Positions 1 to 12,073 of a stretch of 64,000 bases of DNA are shown here, piece by piece (within the stretch, counting starts at the first letter, position 1; each line of letters opens with the position of its first letter). This stretch comes from Microvelia longipes (taxonomy: Eukaryota; Arthropoda; Insecta; Hemiptera; Veliidae). The translations under genes and the position numbers were made by a program. Under the pieces are notes generated by a model. The model was not told the DNA's origin. It searched no databases and saw only the letters and a list, made by a program, of their open reading frames with translations. Location of the stretch: positions 12,924,110 to 12,988,109 of the forward strand of contig JACMZG010001914.1 of assembly GCA_018340805.1 (NCBI GenBank). Reading direction: 5' to 3'.

Positions 1-33
1 TACCAAATCTCAAACTAAATAATGAAGAAAAAG

Positions 34-621
34 AAGTCTCTCTGCAAAACAAAACTTTATTGGCAAGCACTTTCAACCTAACTTGGGGACATCATTAGTG
101 CATACCCTAACAATAAGTTGCAATAGAATAAATAAAAACAAAATAATTATAAAAATAAAAAATAAATTAAAGCATATCACATAAAATAAATGCATGGGAG
201 ATAAAATAAATAGATATATAAATATAATTAAAAGGAAAAAAATCAAATCAAATGAAAAATAAGATAAGTAAATAAATAAATTAAATTAAATACACGAATT
301 AATTTATTTATTAATAAGAAATTACCTAATGGTAATTTTAACATTATTGCTCAACGGTAATTTCTTATTAATAATTTTATTAATGTTTTTATTTTATTTA
401 TTTATTTTTCTTTTTAATTATGTTCCTATTTATCTTATCTCCCAAGTATTTTGTGCGTTATGCTTCATTTTTATGTTTATATTTAATTTATTGTTTATAT
501 TCATAATTATTTTGTTTGTAATTATTTTATTGTAGCTAATTTGTTAGATTATGCACAGATGATGGCCACTAATTAAGTTAAAAGCGCTTTGCCAATCAAG
601 TTTTGTTTTGTGGAGGGACTC
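34..621. repeat. ~590-bp foldback (palindromic) element
   Basis: The two ends are inverted copies: left about 34-82 and right about 576-621 share the core GCAAAACAAAACTTTATTGG and its complement. The arms stay recognisable almost to the centre, where TTAATAAGAAATTACC (311-326) is mirrored perfectly at 356-371. A third, single end lies at about 60605-60665, so it is a dispersed family. The hydrophobic reading frame at 329-535 lies inside the palindrome, starts at a non-ATG codon and is not called as a gene. Confidence 0.7.
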
Positions 622-1478
622 TTAACTTTAATTTTTTATAATGGACTTTATTCACACCTGAAAATCTGTTTAGGATTTTTTTGCAAACGCAATACTTTTC
701 CAATATACCTATTGTATAACTGAGGAAAAGTAAAAATAATATGTTAGAAAAAATATATGAAGAAAAAAATGCATATTCATTAAAAAAAAGAGGTGCTTAC
801 ACAAAGAAAAGCATGTATAGAAGAGTAAAATTAATGTAAAAAAGCGTGCATTTATATTAATTCATGCCTAAATTAGTCCTGCATAATATATATTAATAAC
901 AATACATCCTCTAATCTGTATATTTGATGTATATATGTTTATAATGAAACATAAACTGTCTCGTAACAAACCAATACTTAACATATTCAAACCAATAAGT
1001 TTGTTATCAGTTGATAATTACCAATATAATTATTGTTAAGAATAAAACATACAGTCTTTTTTTAAAAAGGCTTTTTAAAATCAAGCATGCATGATACCAT
1101 CTAGAGAAATGGGTAATGTTTATAGCAATCATGCCATTAAATAAAAGTAAAGTAAAGTAATCCATTTATTGAGCTTCAGAGTTTTACATTGATGGATTAA
1201 TTTTCATTTCAGTTTGCTCAAATCAGCCAATGGCTCATGTCATTAAATAATTAATAATAATTATTAGGATCAATTTATTATTTTTACAACTGGAACTATA
1301 ATAAAAATAAGTCTAATATAGAGTTAATTGTATCTGTATTCTTTCTTTTATCAAATAAAAAATCATGGTAGTTAAACATTGGTATAAAAAATCTAAATTG
1401 ATTATAAAAACAAGTCACAAAATAAATTTAATGTTGTATAATCTTGAAGAACAAAAGGAAGGTTACTTTTAGTTTATA

Positions 1479-2266
1479 AACACAAGTTTTCACCAGATAA
1501 CTTTTGAAAAAGTCTGGCAAAGTGTTTAATTTAATCTAAGCTTATTGCCATGGTCAACCACCCTGATATAAAGAACCTCCCTTTTTAAAATTAAATTTTT
1601 GAATATTCTTTCTAAACAAAGAGATTTATAAGGGGGGGGGGGGTAGTAAAATAGGGAGTAGTGTTTAGGAGATACTCTGTGTGGTTAGATGCTTTCTTAA
1701 ACACAACTGTGTTGTCTTTAGATGAAGAGACTTATACTAATGGAGGGAAGGGACTTAACTACTATACAAGGGCTCTTACGATTGCCTGGTTAGCTTGGTA
1801 CCATTACAGTACATTGGTGACATCATTTTTGATTTCTCATATATTAATTATGATTTCACACTAATATTAAGTCAAATCAAATAAATAAAAGTTTTAATTA
1901 TTATCTGTCCTATATATTATTTAATTATCTGTGTGGTGTGAATTGTTTTACTGTGACATCACTAAAAAATGCCAGCTGTTTATAGAACGCATTATAAATT
2001 TGTGCACCGATAGGGGTTGTAGAGGGGTGGGAAGTATCTAGTCTCCCTAGACTAGGAATAAGTACCTAATGACTATTTCCGCACTACCAGACCCCCTCTA
2101 GTCAACAAGTCTCTTTTTTAAAGAATATTCAATAATTTAATTTTAAAAAGGGAGGTTCTTTATAGGAAGGTGGTTGACCATGGCAATAAACTAAGATAAA
2201 AAAATAAAACACTTTGCGAGGCTTTTTCAAAAGTTATCCCTAGGACGCTGGTAAAAACTTGTGTTA
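1479..2266. mobile_element. TIR element with ~150-bp inverted repeats
   Basis: About 150 bp at the left (1479-1630) reappear inverted at the right (2104-2266), starting ACACAAGTTTT and including a shared block GCCATGGTCAACCACC in complement. The centre holds a G run (1633-1643) and no convincing coding sequence; the frame at 1661-1864 looks like chance. Non-autonomous DNA transposon of unknown superfamily. I could not settle the target-site duplication. Confidence 0.65.
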
Positions 2267-2471
2267 TGTATATGTAATGATATAATAAGTATGATATATT
2301 TATCATGACCAAATCATTACAATCTAAAATAAAACTGGATAAAATTTAGGAATGCTAATTTTAGTGAAATTTCCTGTCTAATGTGACATCCCTTTTTGAT
2401 TTCATTTCTTCCCAAAAAATACTTATTATCAGGGATTTCAAAAGAAATAACTAAAATAAAAGTAATTTTAC

Positions 2472-5400
2472 CCAAATTTATGAGTCTCAGGTTGCATCAT
2501 AGCTAACTGCATTCGTCTCCTTGTAACATCCATAGGATAAGCAAAACTCTGAGCTAAGGCTCCGGCAAATCCTCCACATAATAATTTAAATGGAACTAAC
2601 AACACTAGGCCACCTACACAAGATAAACCAACAATAAAAACCTTTAAATAGCAAAGGATATACTAAGCCAAAAGGCATATAATTAAAAATATAACACAAA
2701 TGTTCATAATAAATTTTATGGCAATTCATATTTTCTTTTTGAATAAAAATATAAATAGTATTTTACCTGTGTTTCTAGAAGATTGGGCACAAGTGTACTG
2801 GGGTGCATACTTCATACAACAAGTTTTTAAAAATTCAAAAGTATAAAAAGATAAGCCAGCATAAGGTATCATGCCACATAGTGTTGGAACAAACCCACGA
2901 TACAAAGCTTTTATGCCTCCTTCCTAAAACAAAGTCCATATTGTTATGTCATTATACAAGCAAATTTGTAATTTAGTTACCTTGAGGCTGTGCTACCTGA
3001 ACCTTTTTTGTACTTCCCAAATTGCTCAGTCATTATTTGTCCTATAGACTTATTAGTAAAAATGCTCAGAAAATTTTGATGAGACTAGCGTCTTCCGACT
3101 TTGATAACCTGTTTAGAAATCCACTTTCAAAAATTATTTAAAAGTGAAGTACTATTGGTATAAAAACACTATACTATTAAGTATAGTGTTTTGGTGGTGG
3201 TAAAATTATTTTCATCTGAATAAATAATTCATAAAGTTAATATTAAATAGAACGTTAGTAATTTCATTACTTTTTTAAATAAAAATAAGTGGCTATTTTA
3301 TACGTTGCCAAATAATAGCTTACGACCAATTTGGCAATAAATTTTTGCCAAATGAGAGCCATATTATTTTTTTTGCCATATATATTGTATAGGAATAAGG
3401 TGAAAAATATTGATGTCAGTAATTAGATAAAGATGGAATAAAATATAAAAATTAATTATACATTAAATATTTTATGTATTATAAATTAAGAAAATTAATT
3501 TTTAGTGTGCAAGCTATATTCCAATAAAAGTAAAGGAAACAAAGAAATGGAAAGTTCAGCAGCTAAAGATTCAAAAAAGCCTTTTTGGACTAATAACAAA
3601 AAATTTTCTACAGACATGTATTAAAACGATCCAGTATTAAAACGATAAAAAGTAAAATTATATTTGCAATCTAATCATTTTTTAAAAGTTGCATTAAACA
3701 GATATTAGGTAAATAATTTACTGTTTGAATCTGTAAAACTTATAAACCAACCAATCTCCTTAAACGCATTTAATTAAGTGAACATTATATGACAATGCTA
3801 TGACTTCTGAATAATTTTGATCTTATATTTCTTGTCATTAGACTTTTTGAAAGAAACAAAATGCTAAACATTTAAAAACTTGAAACTATTTTCTTGCTTT
3901 TGAGCATTTTTCTTCTTCAATTTCAAATTTGAATTTTTTCTCTAACTGATTAACTCTAAATCTTTAAATACCTAAATAACAAAAGTATTTAAAATAAAAA
4001 AAATCTGACCGCAAGCCAGGCGACAACCTTCGCTCCCACCAAGACTCAAACCTCGGTGTCTACTGAACCGTAGTCCTATACCTTAACCACATGGCCACTC
4101 AGACATGTATAGATAGAGAAACCATTGGCAAAACTTAAGGGATTGCTTAATTGCTTTGCTTGGGGATTGCTTGGGGGGACTCTCTACTACATTCCATACT
4201 AAGTTTTAAAATTTTACATTTAAAAAAAAACTATATTTGTAACAGTGTTTTCTCATTAGTAAATTTGTTTTCAAAGAAAATTTGCTAAAAATGTATAAAT
4301 AAGGCAAACCTGTTTAAACATAGATGTAGCAGCATGAATGATGCCTGTATACTTATGTTCTCCAGTTATTTGGAAAGCAAGTCTAGCTCTTATTGTATCC
4401 AGCGGGTAAGTCAATGTAACAGCAGTTGCTCCAGCACTAGCTCCCGCAAAAAATTTACTTATATGCTTGTGCTTTTCTAGTATCTTGCCCCACATCTTAA
4501 CACACAATGGAATGGAATTTAAATAGTATAAATAAAGCAGAGAAAATTTTAAGAATAAGCATAAATCCCTAAAGAAACAATTGCAGAGAGATTCCTGATC
4601 AGTATTGTCGCATATGTTTTTATGAGTATGGTGCGTTTTAAGGCTCACTTGATATCCTAAAACTGGAGATAATCTAGATCCTAGAAGATATGTGAGAGCA
4701 GAACCTAGATATTATAGCAGACCTCACACAGATTGTTCGTTTTAGGTTTAGATTGCAGACAATAATGTGTTAGAGAAAAACAGAATAATTCAGTGGACCA
4801 CTGCAGTGGACATACTTTTGTATAGTACAATACAGTAAAAGTACAAAATTTAGTCTTAAAATAAAAACTATAAAACAAGTATTAAAGGATATTGAAGGAA
4901 AAAGTCTTTACATCTAAATTCCTTCTATCTCTTTGTCCCAAGACCATAGTGTGGTCACTTAAAACAATTTTCATATTTCTTCTATTCCCTCTTAAAGAAA
5001 TTTAGATAATACTTACTATTTATTATAATGTATCATATTAATAATATAATACTTACTAATGAGTACAATTCAAATGAAGTAAACTGAGTTGCTGCATATG
5101 GAAATACTCGTACCATTTGGGCTCCGTTGCCTTTGTACAATGCTATAAATGATTCTTTCTTGACTATTTGTTTCAATCCTCCCACCACACCTAAATATAA
5201 AAATTTATAAAGTCTTGAATTAAAGTTTTCATATAAAATCCTTTTTTGCTACTTCAATACATATTTTTCCGTAGGACATAATAAAGAATTTTAATAAAAA
5301 AATATAGGCGTAGAAGAAGTAAAAAGGAGGACCTAACAGACATAAAAATCCTATATACATTAAGTAAATTACTATGTACACTCAGCATACAACACCTGTG

Positions 5401-5875
5401 CACCTTATTTAATCCACTGGTAAAATACAGATTCATACACTGTATGAACTATGCAGAGGGAATTTAATTCCATAATAGAACAAGGGAGGTGGAATCTGGT
5501 CAACTCCTCTGATCCTTTTAAATGTTTTTAATGAACTATTATTTCTCTTAAATAACATTGATTTTTACCAAATAACTTTTATACATAAATCATGATTATT
5601 TAAATCATTTTTTGGTTTTTAACTTCCTTAAAACCTTAGTTTTACTTTCATTGTAAAATACTTCATGTTTTGTAAAGTTTTACATAACTATTACCGTATA
5701 AGAACCAAAGTGTATTGAATGTAATATGTTCAATTTGCTGTGAGAATGAAGTAAAAATTGACATTAAAAGCCTTAAAAGCACAACATTTTTTAAGAATTA
5801 TTATATTCCTAAACACAGAGATTTTTAACATATATTTTTATACATACATACATACATACATATATATATATATAT

Positions 5876-5952
<77 letters not shown>

Positions 5953-8900
5953 TCTAAGACATTTTTTAATAAAACTGTAATGTGAGTACTAACAAGTAGT
6001 AATTACTCTGTAAAACTGTTAGTTTAGTACTAACAGACAAATGTTAATAGATATGATAAAAATCTAACCAAAATTAGCATAATGAGAATTGTGGGCTTGA
6101 AATAAAATTTTAATCCTGTCTAAAGGAGCCACTGTAGTTTTGGAGCACATTCCAGCAACCCCTGCAACAATAACCAATTTTAATCAATTAGACTTTGGAG
6201 AAATAACTACATTTTCTGGCTGATTAAAAACATGAAAATTTATATTAACGTGATCACAGAGAAATATTTATTATATTTATTTATGAACAAGGTAATCGCA
6301 GTAGTACCCTGGTGGTAGACAAGTAAATTATAAAACAGGCATGTAAATAAATTAAAATATGAAAAATAAAATAAATATTAAATAAGCCAAGTCAGAGTTT
6401 AGTCATAGCAATCTTGTTTTAATTTTTTTTAATTACTTTGAAAAGAAAATTCAGAACTTGCCTGAAAAATCATTTAAAAGCATTTCTAATTAATAATCCT
6501 TTTTATTCTCAACAAGAATTTATAAATAATATGGAAAAAAATAAAATAATAAGAAGTAAATAAGTGATATTAATAAGTTGATATTAATTCTTATAAGGGC
6601 ACTATAAGAAACTAGTTTTAGTTTATTAGGTAACTACATTTCTTCTGGCAACAGGTAGTGATTACAATAATGTATTTATTGTCATTTTATACCTGACCCT
6701 AATTTTTGCCTTGATTTGGTTTGTTTAGGAGGACTTGTAAATAACTAATTTATGAATATTTTTAGTTGAAAAACATTTTTACTTGAAGGTTATTACACAT
6801 TTTGTAAGTATTCTTACTTTTATTTTCAACATACAATCTTCTATGCATTTTTTCTTTTGACTGACTACTATTAGTTTCTTTTTTTCTGTTTCTTATTGTT
6901 TTAGATTAGGTCAAATGTAGTTACCTAATAAACTAAAAACTAGTCTCTTATCAATTATTTATACAATAATGGAGCCCACACTTATCTTAATCAAAAATAA
7001 TAAGTACTCTTAAATTGTGAATAATTATTTATAATTTAATCCTAGTTTTAAGTATTAATAGAATTGACACTGTACTATTGTTTTATGATTTATAAAGCTC
7101 TATGATATTAAAAAATTATGATTTAACAAATATAAATTAATAATAGAGGCTTAGTAAAAAAAATCTTATAATTTGAATAGAACAAACTTTGTATCTTCCA
7201 ACTCACTCAGCCATACTTATATGAAATCATTTATTTTTCAATAAAGGTACAGCGATCACTATTATTTTCAATCCTATGTTATAACATAGTAAAGATCTAA
7301 ATAAAATTAAAATCGCTATGTAATCAAGTCTCTTAAAGCACCCTAGAAATAATTAAAATTACAAATAATATAGATAACTAATTACAGAAAAGAGAGTTGA
7401 TAAGTGTAACATGTAAAAATATTATTGTTTATATTAATTTTACATATTCATGTAAAATTAAAAATCATAACACTACTTATGAATAGTTAGAACTGAGTAT
7501 ATTATAAAGAAATATATTCTAACACAACGGTTTCAAAAAAAATACTTGTTGTATAAAAAAGTTGTACGATTAAGAAATCAAATATTAGTGGATGTTTACA
7601 TAAAAGGTTTACTTAAGTAAAGTACCAATTACTAAATACACAACCATACTAAAGCATGGGTATAGTTATGGTATTATAGAGTTCACCAAACCAATTCTGA
7701 CACAGGGTAATCATAGATAATAAATATTGGTGTGAAAATAGTTTCTTAAAAATAGGAATTTATCTGAGGTAGGGAGATTAGGTTCACTTTATTCTCTGTT
7801 GTACAGAATGTGAAATTCAAAATTTTATTACACTGTAAAAAGGAGAGTTTTTTTGTACAGCTTAGAGTTCATCTATTTGGAACAATTCATTAAATGGAAA
7901 AAAAAGAAAAAAATATAACATCAAAGTAATAGTGATAAATGTGTAATTAAAATGGTGAGAAAGATAACAAAAATATTGAAAAAGATGTAATACACACAAA
8001 TAATAAACGTTAAATAAAAGATAATAATATATCATATAAAATAGTGTTAAAAAATATATAAATAATATAAAAGAAAAAATAAAAACATAAAATTCTTAAG
8101 GCTCAGGGATAAATACTACGGATCATCACGTAATAGGGTAGAGTACTAAAAATAAATTAAAATTATAATATAGCATAGGCAAACAAAACAATTACAAAGT
8201 ATTATAGTAACGGTAAATTTTAAGTCAGGAATAGAATTTGCTAGGCCCATTATTCGAGATATGGGAGAGTTGAAGAGGTAGTTAGTTCAGAGAAAAGGAA
8301 TGAAGAAAATTTGTTGATTTCTAAGATTTATAGTGTAAGGTTTGTTATAAGATATTAAAGATGAGAGAAGAGGGCAATCAACAAGAGAATTAATTAAACA
8401 AGAAAGGAAAGACAGATCAAGAGAAAAGCGGCAAACTGAAGGAGGAATGAGATGAAGAAGAAAATAAGAATTATGATTTTAGCATTATCATAATTCCCTG
8501 CATATAATATTCAGGGGAATCATAAAAAGAATTAATAATTCAAAGTCAGGTACGTCTATGGAATAAATAGGACTACTACCTCATACTTCAACACAACAAA
8601 TCTTTCTAATGATTGTTAAAAGAGAAAAGAATAATATATAATAATAGAAATAGATGCTAAAAAGGAAGTATTTAAAAAACTTATTATACCATCCTATTAC
8701 AAGAATATATTATAAGTAATATATTCACAAAACTTGAGGTTGAAAAATATAAAGACAACACTTCACCATTATATCAAATTATTGAATAATGGTAAAACAA
8801 TAATATGTATCTCATTAGAAAAATTAAATGTTAATTTATTTAAAATAAATAATGAGCAGAAACAAGTAATAAATTAATTTGATAATACCTCAGCAAAAAA

Positions 8901-10809
8901 CATGAGTCTTTTCCATGCTTTATTTTATTAATGTACATACATTGGCTGGAAATGAATCTATTTTATTTACTTGTGGTATTTTTAACTCAAGTCCAACAAA
9001 GAAAAGTCATCACATAACAAAAGAAACACCTCATTTTAGCCACAAGAATTTGTTTCTTAACCTGTTTTCTGTATTTTTTTTACTTTTCCTCATTTATACC
9101 ATAGGTATATGGGAAAAGTATTGTGTTTGCAAAAAATCTGAAATTGGGGTGTCATCTGAATTATTTGTTCCACATATTTTTATCCTGAGAGGTTTTCACA
9201 AAGTTGTTTGTCTGTATGAGTATGTGTGTGTGTGTCTGTTATCATTGTAGCTCCCAGTGTATTTGTACTTGAGAGTTGAAACTTGCTACATAAATCAATC
9301 TATTGGTGTAGTTGTGCTATCCGGAAAATATTTTTTGTATGACGTCATTACTCAGCAAAAGTTTCAAAAAATTATAATATGAGGAAAAATGATTTGATCA
9401 TATTGAGATTTGGCACCCATGTAGCCATAAATAAGACTAACATATGTGCCAAGTTTTATCTCATCATCAGCTTTAGTTCAATTTTTTTAATAATGTTTTT
9501 TTTTTATAAAATTATAAAAATTGGGAAATAATCCAATTGAGTTGAAATTAACTATAAGTGTATACCTATACGTAATAAATAAGAACACCAAGTTTCGTTT
9601 GACAAATATATCCATGATTTTTGTTGGATCATGAAAAGTTAAGCAGCATCGAGAGTGGTCAGTGCCTGAATGGGTGACTGCTGGGAATGAAACGAATGTA
9701 TTTACTATCCCAGGATGAGTGAAGCAAGTCCGAAGAGGTGTTGTATTATTAAAGTTTAATGACTTGTATATACTGAGGACGAGCAAACTGAGTTTAAAGT
9801 TGGGAGATTTTTAAGCACCTTAAAATTTCATTTTTCCACTTTAATATGTCTAAGATATTGGCAGGCTAATAAATCAGACATATTCTATCAAACTATAGGT
9901 AGTATAATGTTGTTCTAGAGAGCAACACAGATTTTATATCTGATAATTTAATAATTGACATATAATGCTGAAATATTGTTAAAAACTTAAATTTAGGCAA
10001 ATACGTGTTTTAGCATTATATGTCAATCATTACATTAAAACATATGAGATATGCACTAATCTCTTTCTTTATAACAACTTTGTATTACCTATACTCTATT
10101 TTTTTAATCTGCCTGTATCTTAGAAATGATAACATGGAAACATGGAAAAACGTGCAATTTTAAGGTTTTTGTACAAACTAGAGACTCAGGTTCTATTAAT
10201 CCAATTTTGATGGTTAAAACATTGATTTGTCACAAATTTAATAAACTTAAAATAAGATATTCAAGCTTTTGAGGAGGAATAGGTCCTAATTAATACAAAA
10301 AAAAAACTAATTTTGCCGAGCTTTCGATATAATTTAATCTTTTTCAAGGCTTAACATATTAAATAATAACAAAAACAGTTACATGGTAGTTTACACTAGA
10401 TGTTTGGACAACAACTAGAGTAACAGACAAATAATACCTTAAATAATACCTAAAATAAGAGTCCTTAAACTTTTTAGACAAAACCAATAGGAAATGCACT
10501 ATAGGGCAGAAACTGATTTGAAGATATTTTTTGGACTTTGAAAGGGCAGAAGGGCCAAAATTTCCTAATCAGATGGTCTGGCTAAGGGTTGATGGCCCAA
10601 ATGGAAATCAAAAGAGGGTTGAATCTTATCTTGGCCCTAGAACCCTATATCATTAACCCCCAAGGGGTTAATATAGGAAGAAAAAAACATGTAAAACAAA
10701 GAAGAATTCAAAAATTTATGAACATAAATAAAATTTCATGATTACCTCCAGCAACAAGTGATTTTGTGATGAAATCATAATTTGAAGTTGTCGAACTCTG
10801 AACAGCCAT
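2472..10809 (-). CDS. SLC25A16: SLC25A16-type mitochondrial carrier (C-terminal exon outside window)
   Basis: Mitochondrial inner-membrane carrier of the SLC25A16 (Graves disease carrier) subfamily, linked in the literature to coenzyme A/nucleotide import. Exons on the minus strand, in order: 10809-10746, 6161-6069, 5190-5057, 4495-4310, 2923-2767, 2613-2472; all have GT..AG borders and frame is kept (776 nt, about 258 residues; human is 332). The start ATG at 10809 gives MAVQSSTTSNYDFITK then the first carrier helix. All three Px[DE]xx[RK] signatures are present: PLDRIK (about 34-39), PLDTIR (128-133), PMDVTR (237-242). RLAFQ, GEHKYTGIIHA and CGGFAGALAQ are close to human SLC25A16. The last exon (sixth helix, GLYRGL..NY region) was not found down to base 1 and probably lies left of the window. 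The 4.6 kb first and second-intron region is repeat-rich. Confidence 0.9.
4010..4107 (-). repeat. tRNA-like SINE head
   Basis: Read on the minus strand this gives a Pol III A-box-like TGGCCATGTGGTTAAGG and, about 45 bases on, a B-box-like GGTTTGAGTCT, in the layout of a Leu/Ser-type tRNA head. No clean cloverleaf closes, so it is a tRNA-derived SINE head or relic rather than a working tRNA. It lies in an intron of the SLC25A16-type gene. Confidence 0.45.
5840..5948. repeat. (TACA)n/(TA)n microsatellite
   Basis: A short TACA run passes into about 85 bp of TA dinucleotides in the second intron of the carrier gene. Length is likely to vary between individuals and to be unreliable in an assembly. 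Confidence 0.9.
6605..6950. mobile_element. 346-bp MITE with ~38-bp TIRs
   Basis: The left end AAACTAGTTTTAGTTTATTA and following bases to TACATTT (6609-6643) reappear inverted at 6911-6950. The interior has no coding potential. It sits in the large first intron of the carrier gene. Superfamily unknown. Confidence 0.65.
6951..9055. other. Intronic AT-rich stretch
   Basis: First intron of the carrier gene. I see no exon, RNA gene or clear element; there are only simple A/T-rich runs and weak short inverted repeats. The beginning of a 5S-derived repeat copy follows. Confidence 0.5.
9060..9800 (+). repeat. 5S rRNA-derived dispersed repeat, copy 1 (near full length)
   Basis: Near full-length member of the most abundant family here. 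Order in the sense orientation: a 5' part (from about 9095), a middle with CCCAGTGTATTTGTACTTGA, then a 5S-like core at about 9600-9693, then a 3' part with GAGGACGAGC. The core reads GTTAAGCAGCATCGAGAG then GGTCAGTGCCTGAATGGGTG, close to the box A to box C stretch of insect 5S rRNA (ATTAAGCAGCGTCGGGCG, GGTTAGTACTTAGATGGGGG). Related copies are listed separately. No open reading frame. Confidence 0.7.
9837..10134. repeat. Foldback element
   Basis: Inverted outer arms (9837-9872 and 10097-10134, sharing TCTAAGATA..GGCAG) and inverted inner arms (TTGACATATAATGCT at about 9954 and AGCATTATATGTCAA near 10011-10025). Non-coding, in the carrier's first intron. Confidence 0.5.
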
Positions 10810-12073
10810 AGTTGTTTTAAATATAAAATGACGCAATCAAACAAAATATAACGTAAAATGAAAAACCTAATTTCTAATTATTTGTTAAGTAGCATCTTCA
10901 CTGCATTCTTATAAACTGAAGACGAAACTCGTCATAACTTTCACATTTCAAGAAATCCTATTTCCCGCGACGAGACATACTGGAGTGGGAAAATCTCTAG
11001 GTCAAACTCGACCGTGTGTAACGTAACAATTTTAAGTCATTTGATGATTCCCTACTCATCCTACTCCTCCTTAATTTCCCCATTCAACACAATTAATTTA
11101 CTTTCCCCCCACTAAACAAGACAAATTTTTATAAAACTCTAGTTTTGTTTGTTTTTTTCTTGACCTTGCTCAACATATGATTGCGTAAACCATAGAGATA
11201 TCATTACTAGAGGGGTCCTATATGTTAAATTGTGAAACATCGAAAAAGTAACTTGACCATCTTCGCTTATAAATATAATCAAATATTCATTACAAAATTA
11301 CATTAAATTATATAGTAGAACGTTAAAAATACAAATCAAAACTATATCAAAACACGAATTGTGTACAGGATGTCGAAAAACATGATTTAATACACAGAGC
11401 CCCAAAAAGATGTTTCAGGCCTCTTAATGCATTAAAATAAGGCTATGCCACCTCTAGTAACTATCTCTATGGCGTAAACCGGGATAAAATAAAATGTCCA
11501 ATTGCTGTTGTAGTGAATGTTTTTTTAGCTTTAACTCCGCAAAACACACATTTATCCGGGTGCAAAATTGATTTATATTTACTTAAAAATGTTATGGTTA
11601 CACAATAAAAGAAAGTTATCATTATTTGATCCCAAAAAAGAATACATTAAAAGTAGCGGCTGCTATAGCGTAAGTTTAGAAAAGTGGCCAAAAGAGTTTG
11701 TATTCAAAATTTGTTTATTTTGGAGAGGTCTCTATTAGAAAAAAAAATCCTACTTGTAAGTGAAGTCATTAAAAGATTATGAAGATAATCTTTAAATTTA
11801 TTAGAAAATCTGAAATGGAAAAATGTGTTTATCTTATAACAGAGATAATAAAGCCTACGGGTTTAGCAGTAATTATACAAAATTATAGTTTGCTAAAAAT
11901 AAAAAAATATCTACACATATCTACTATTTAAGTAAGCTCTATGAAGTAACCTTCTACAGGTTTTAATCTATTTTTATTTATAACCTTAACTTAAATTTTG
12001 CTATTTACACTTTGATTGTTATTTCTTTATTGTTTGTTGGTTAAAATAATAAAAGTTTTTAAGATTTTTTATA
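10810..12073. promoter_or_regulatory. Shared divergent upstream region of SLC25A16-type gene and NFU1
   Basis: 1264 bp separate the two start codons of oppositely directed genes for mitochondrial proteins, so both promoters must lie here. The first 200 bp next to the carrier start are the least AT-rich part and contain TTTCCCGCGACGAG. A 281-bp MITE (11191-11471) sits in the middle. No TATA box can be assigned with confidence. Confidence 0.55.
11191..11471. mobile_element. hAT-like MITE with 8-bp target duplication
   Basis: Ends CATAGAGATA and TATCTCTATG are perfect inverted repeats, followed inward by TACTAGAGG-type sequence at both ends. The flanks carry an exact 8-bp duplication GCGTAAAC (11183-11190 and 11472-11479), as expected of hAT elements. 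A sister copy lies at 54710-55019. 281 bp, non-coding. Confidence 0.85.

Noticed and set aside
329..535. 68-residue hydrophobic frame
   Set aside because: Lies inside a palindrome of T-rich sequence; composition is explained by TTT/ATT runs and it starts at a non-ATG codon.
1661..1864. 67-residue frame in a TIR element
   Set aside because: No known domain, non-ATG start and inside a non-autonomous element.
9598..9695. Functional 5S rRNA gene
   Set aside because: Only the internal part aligns, with many substitutions, and it is embedded in a dispersed repeat.
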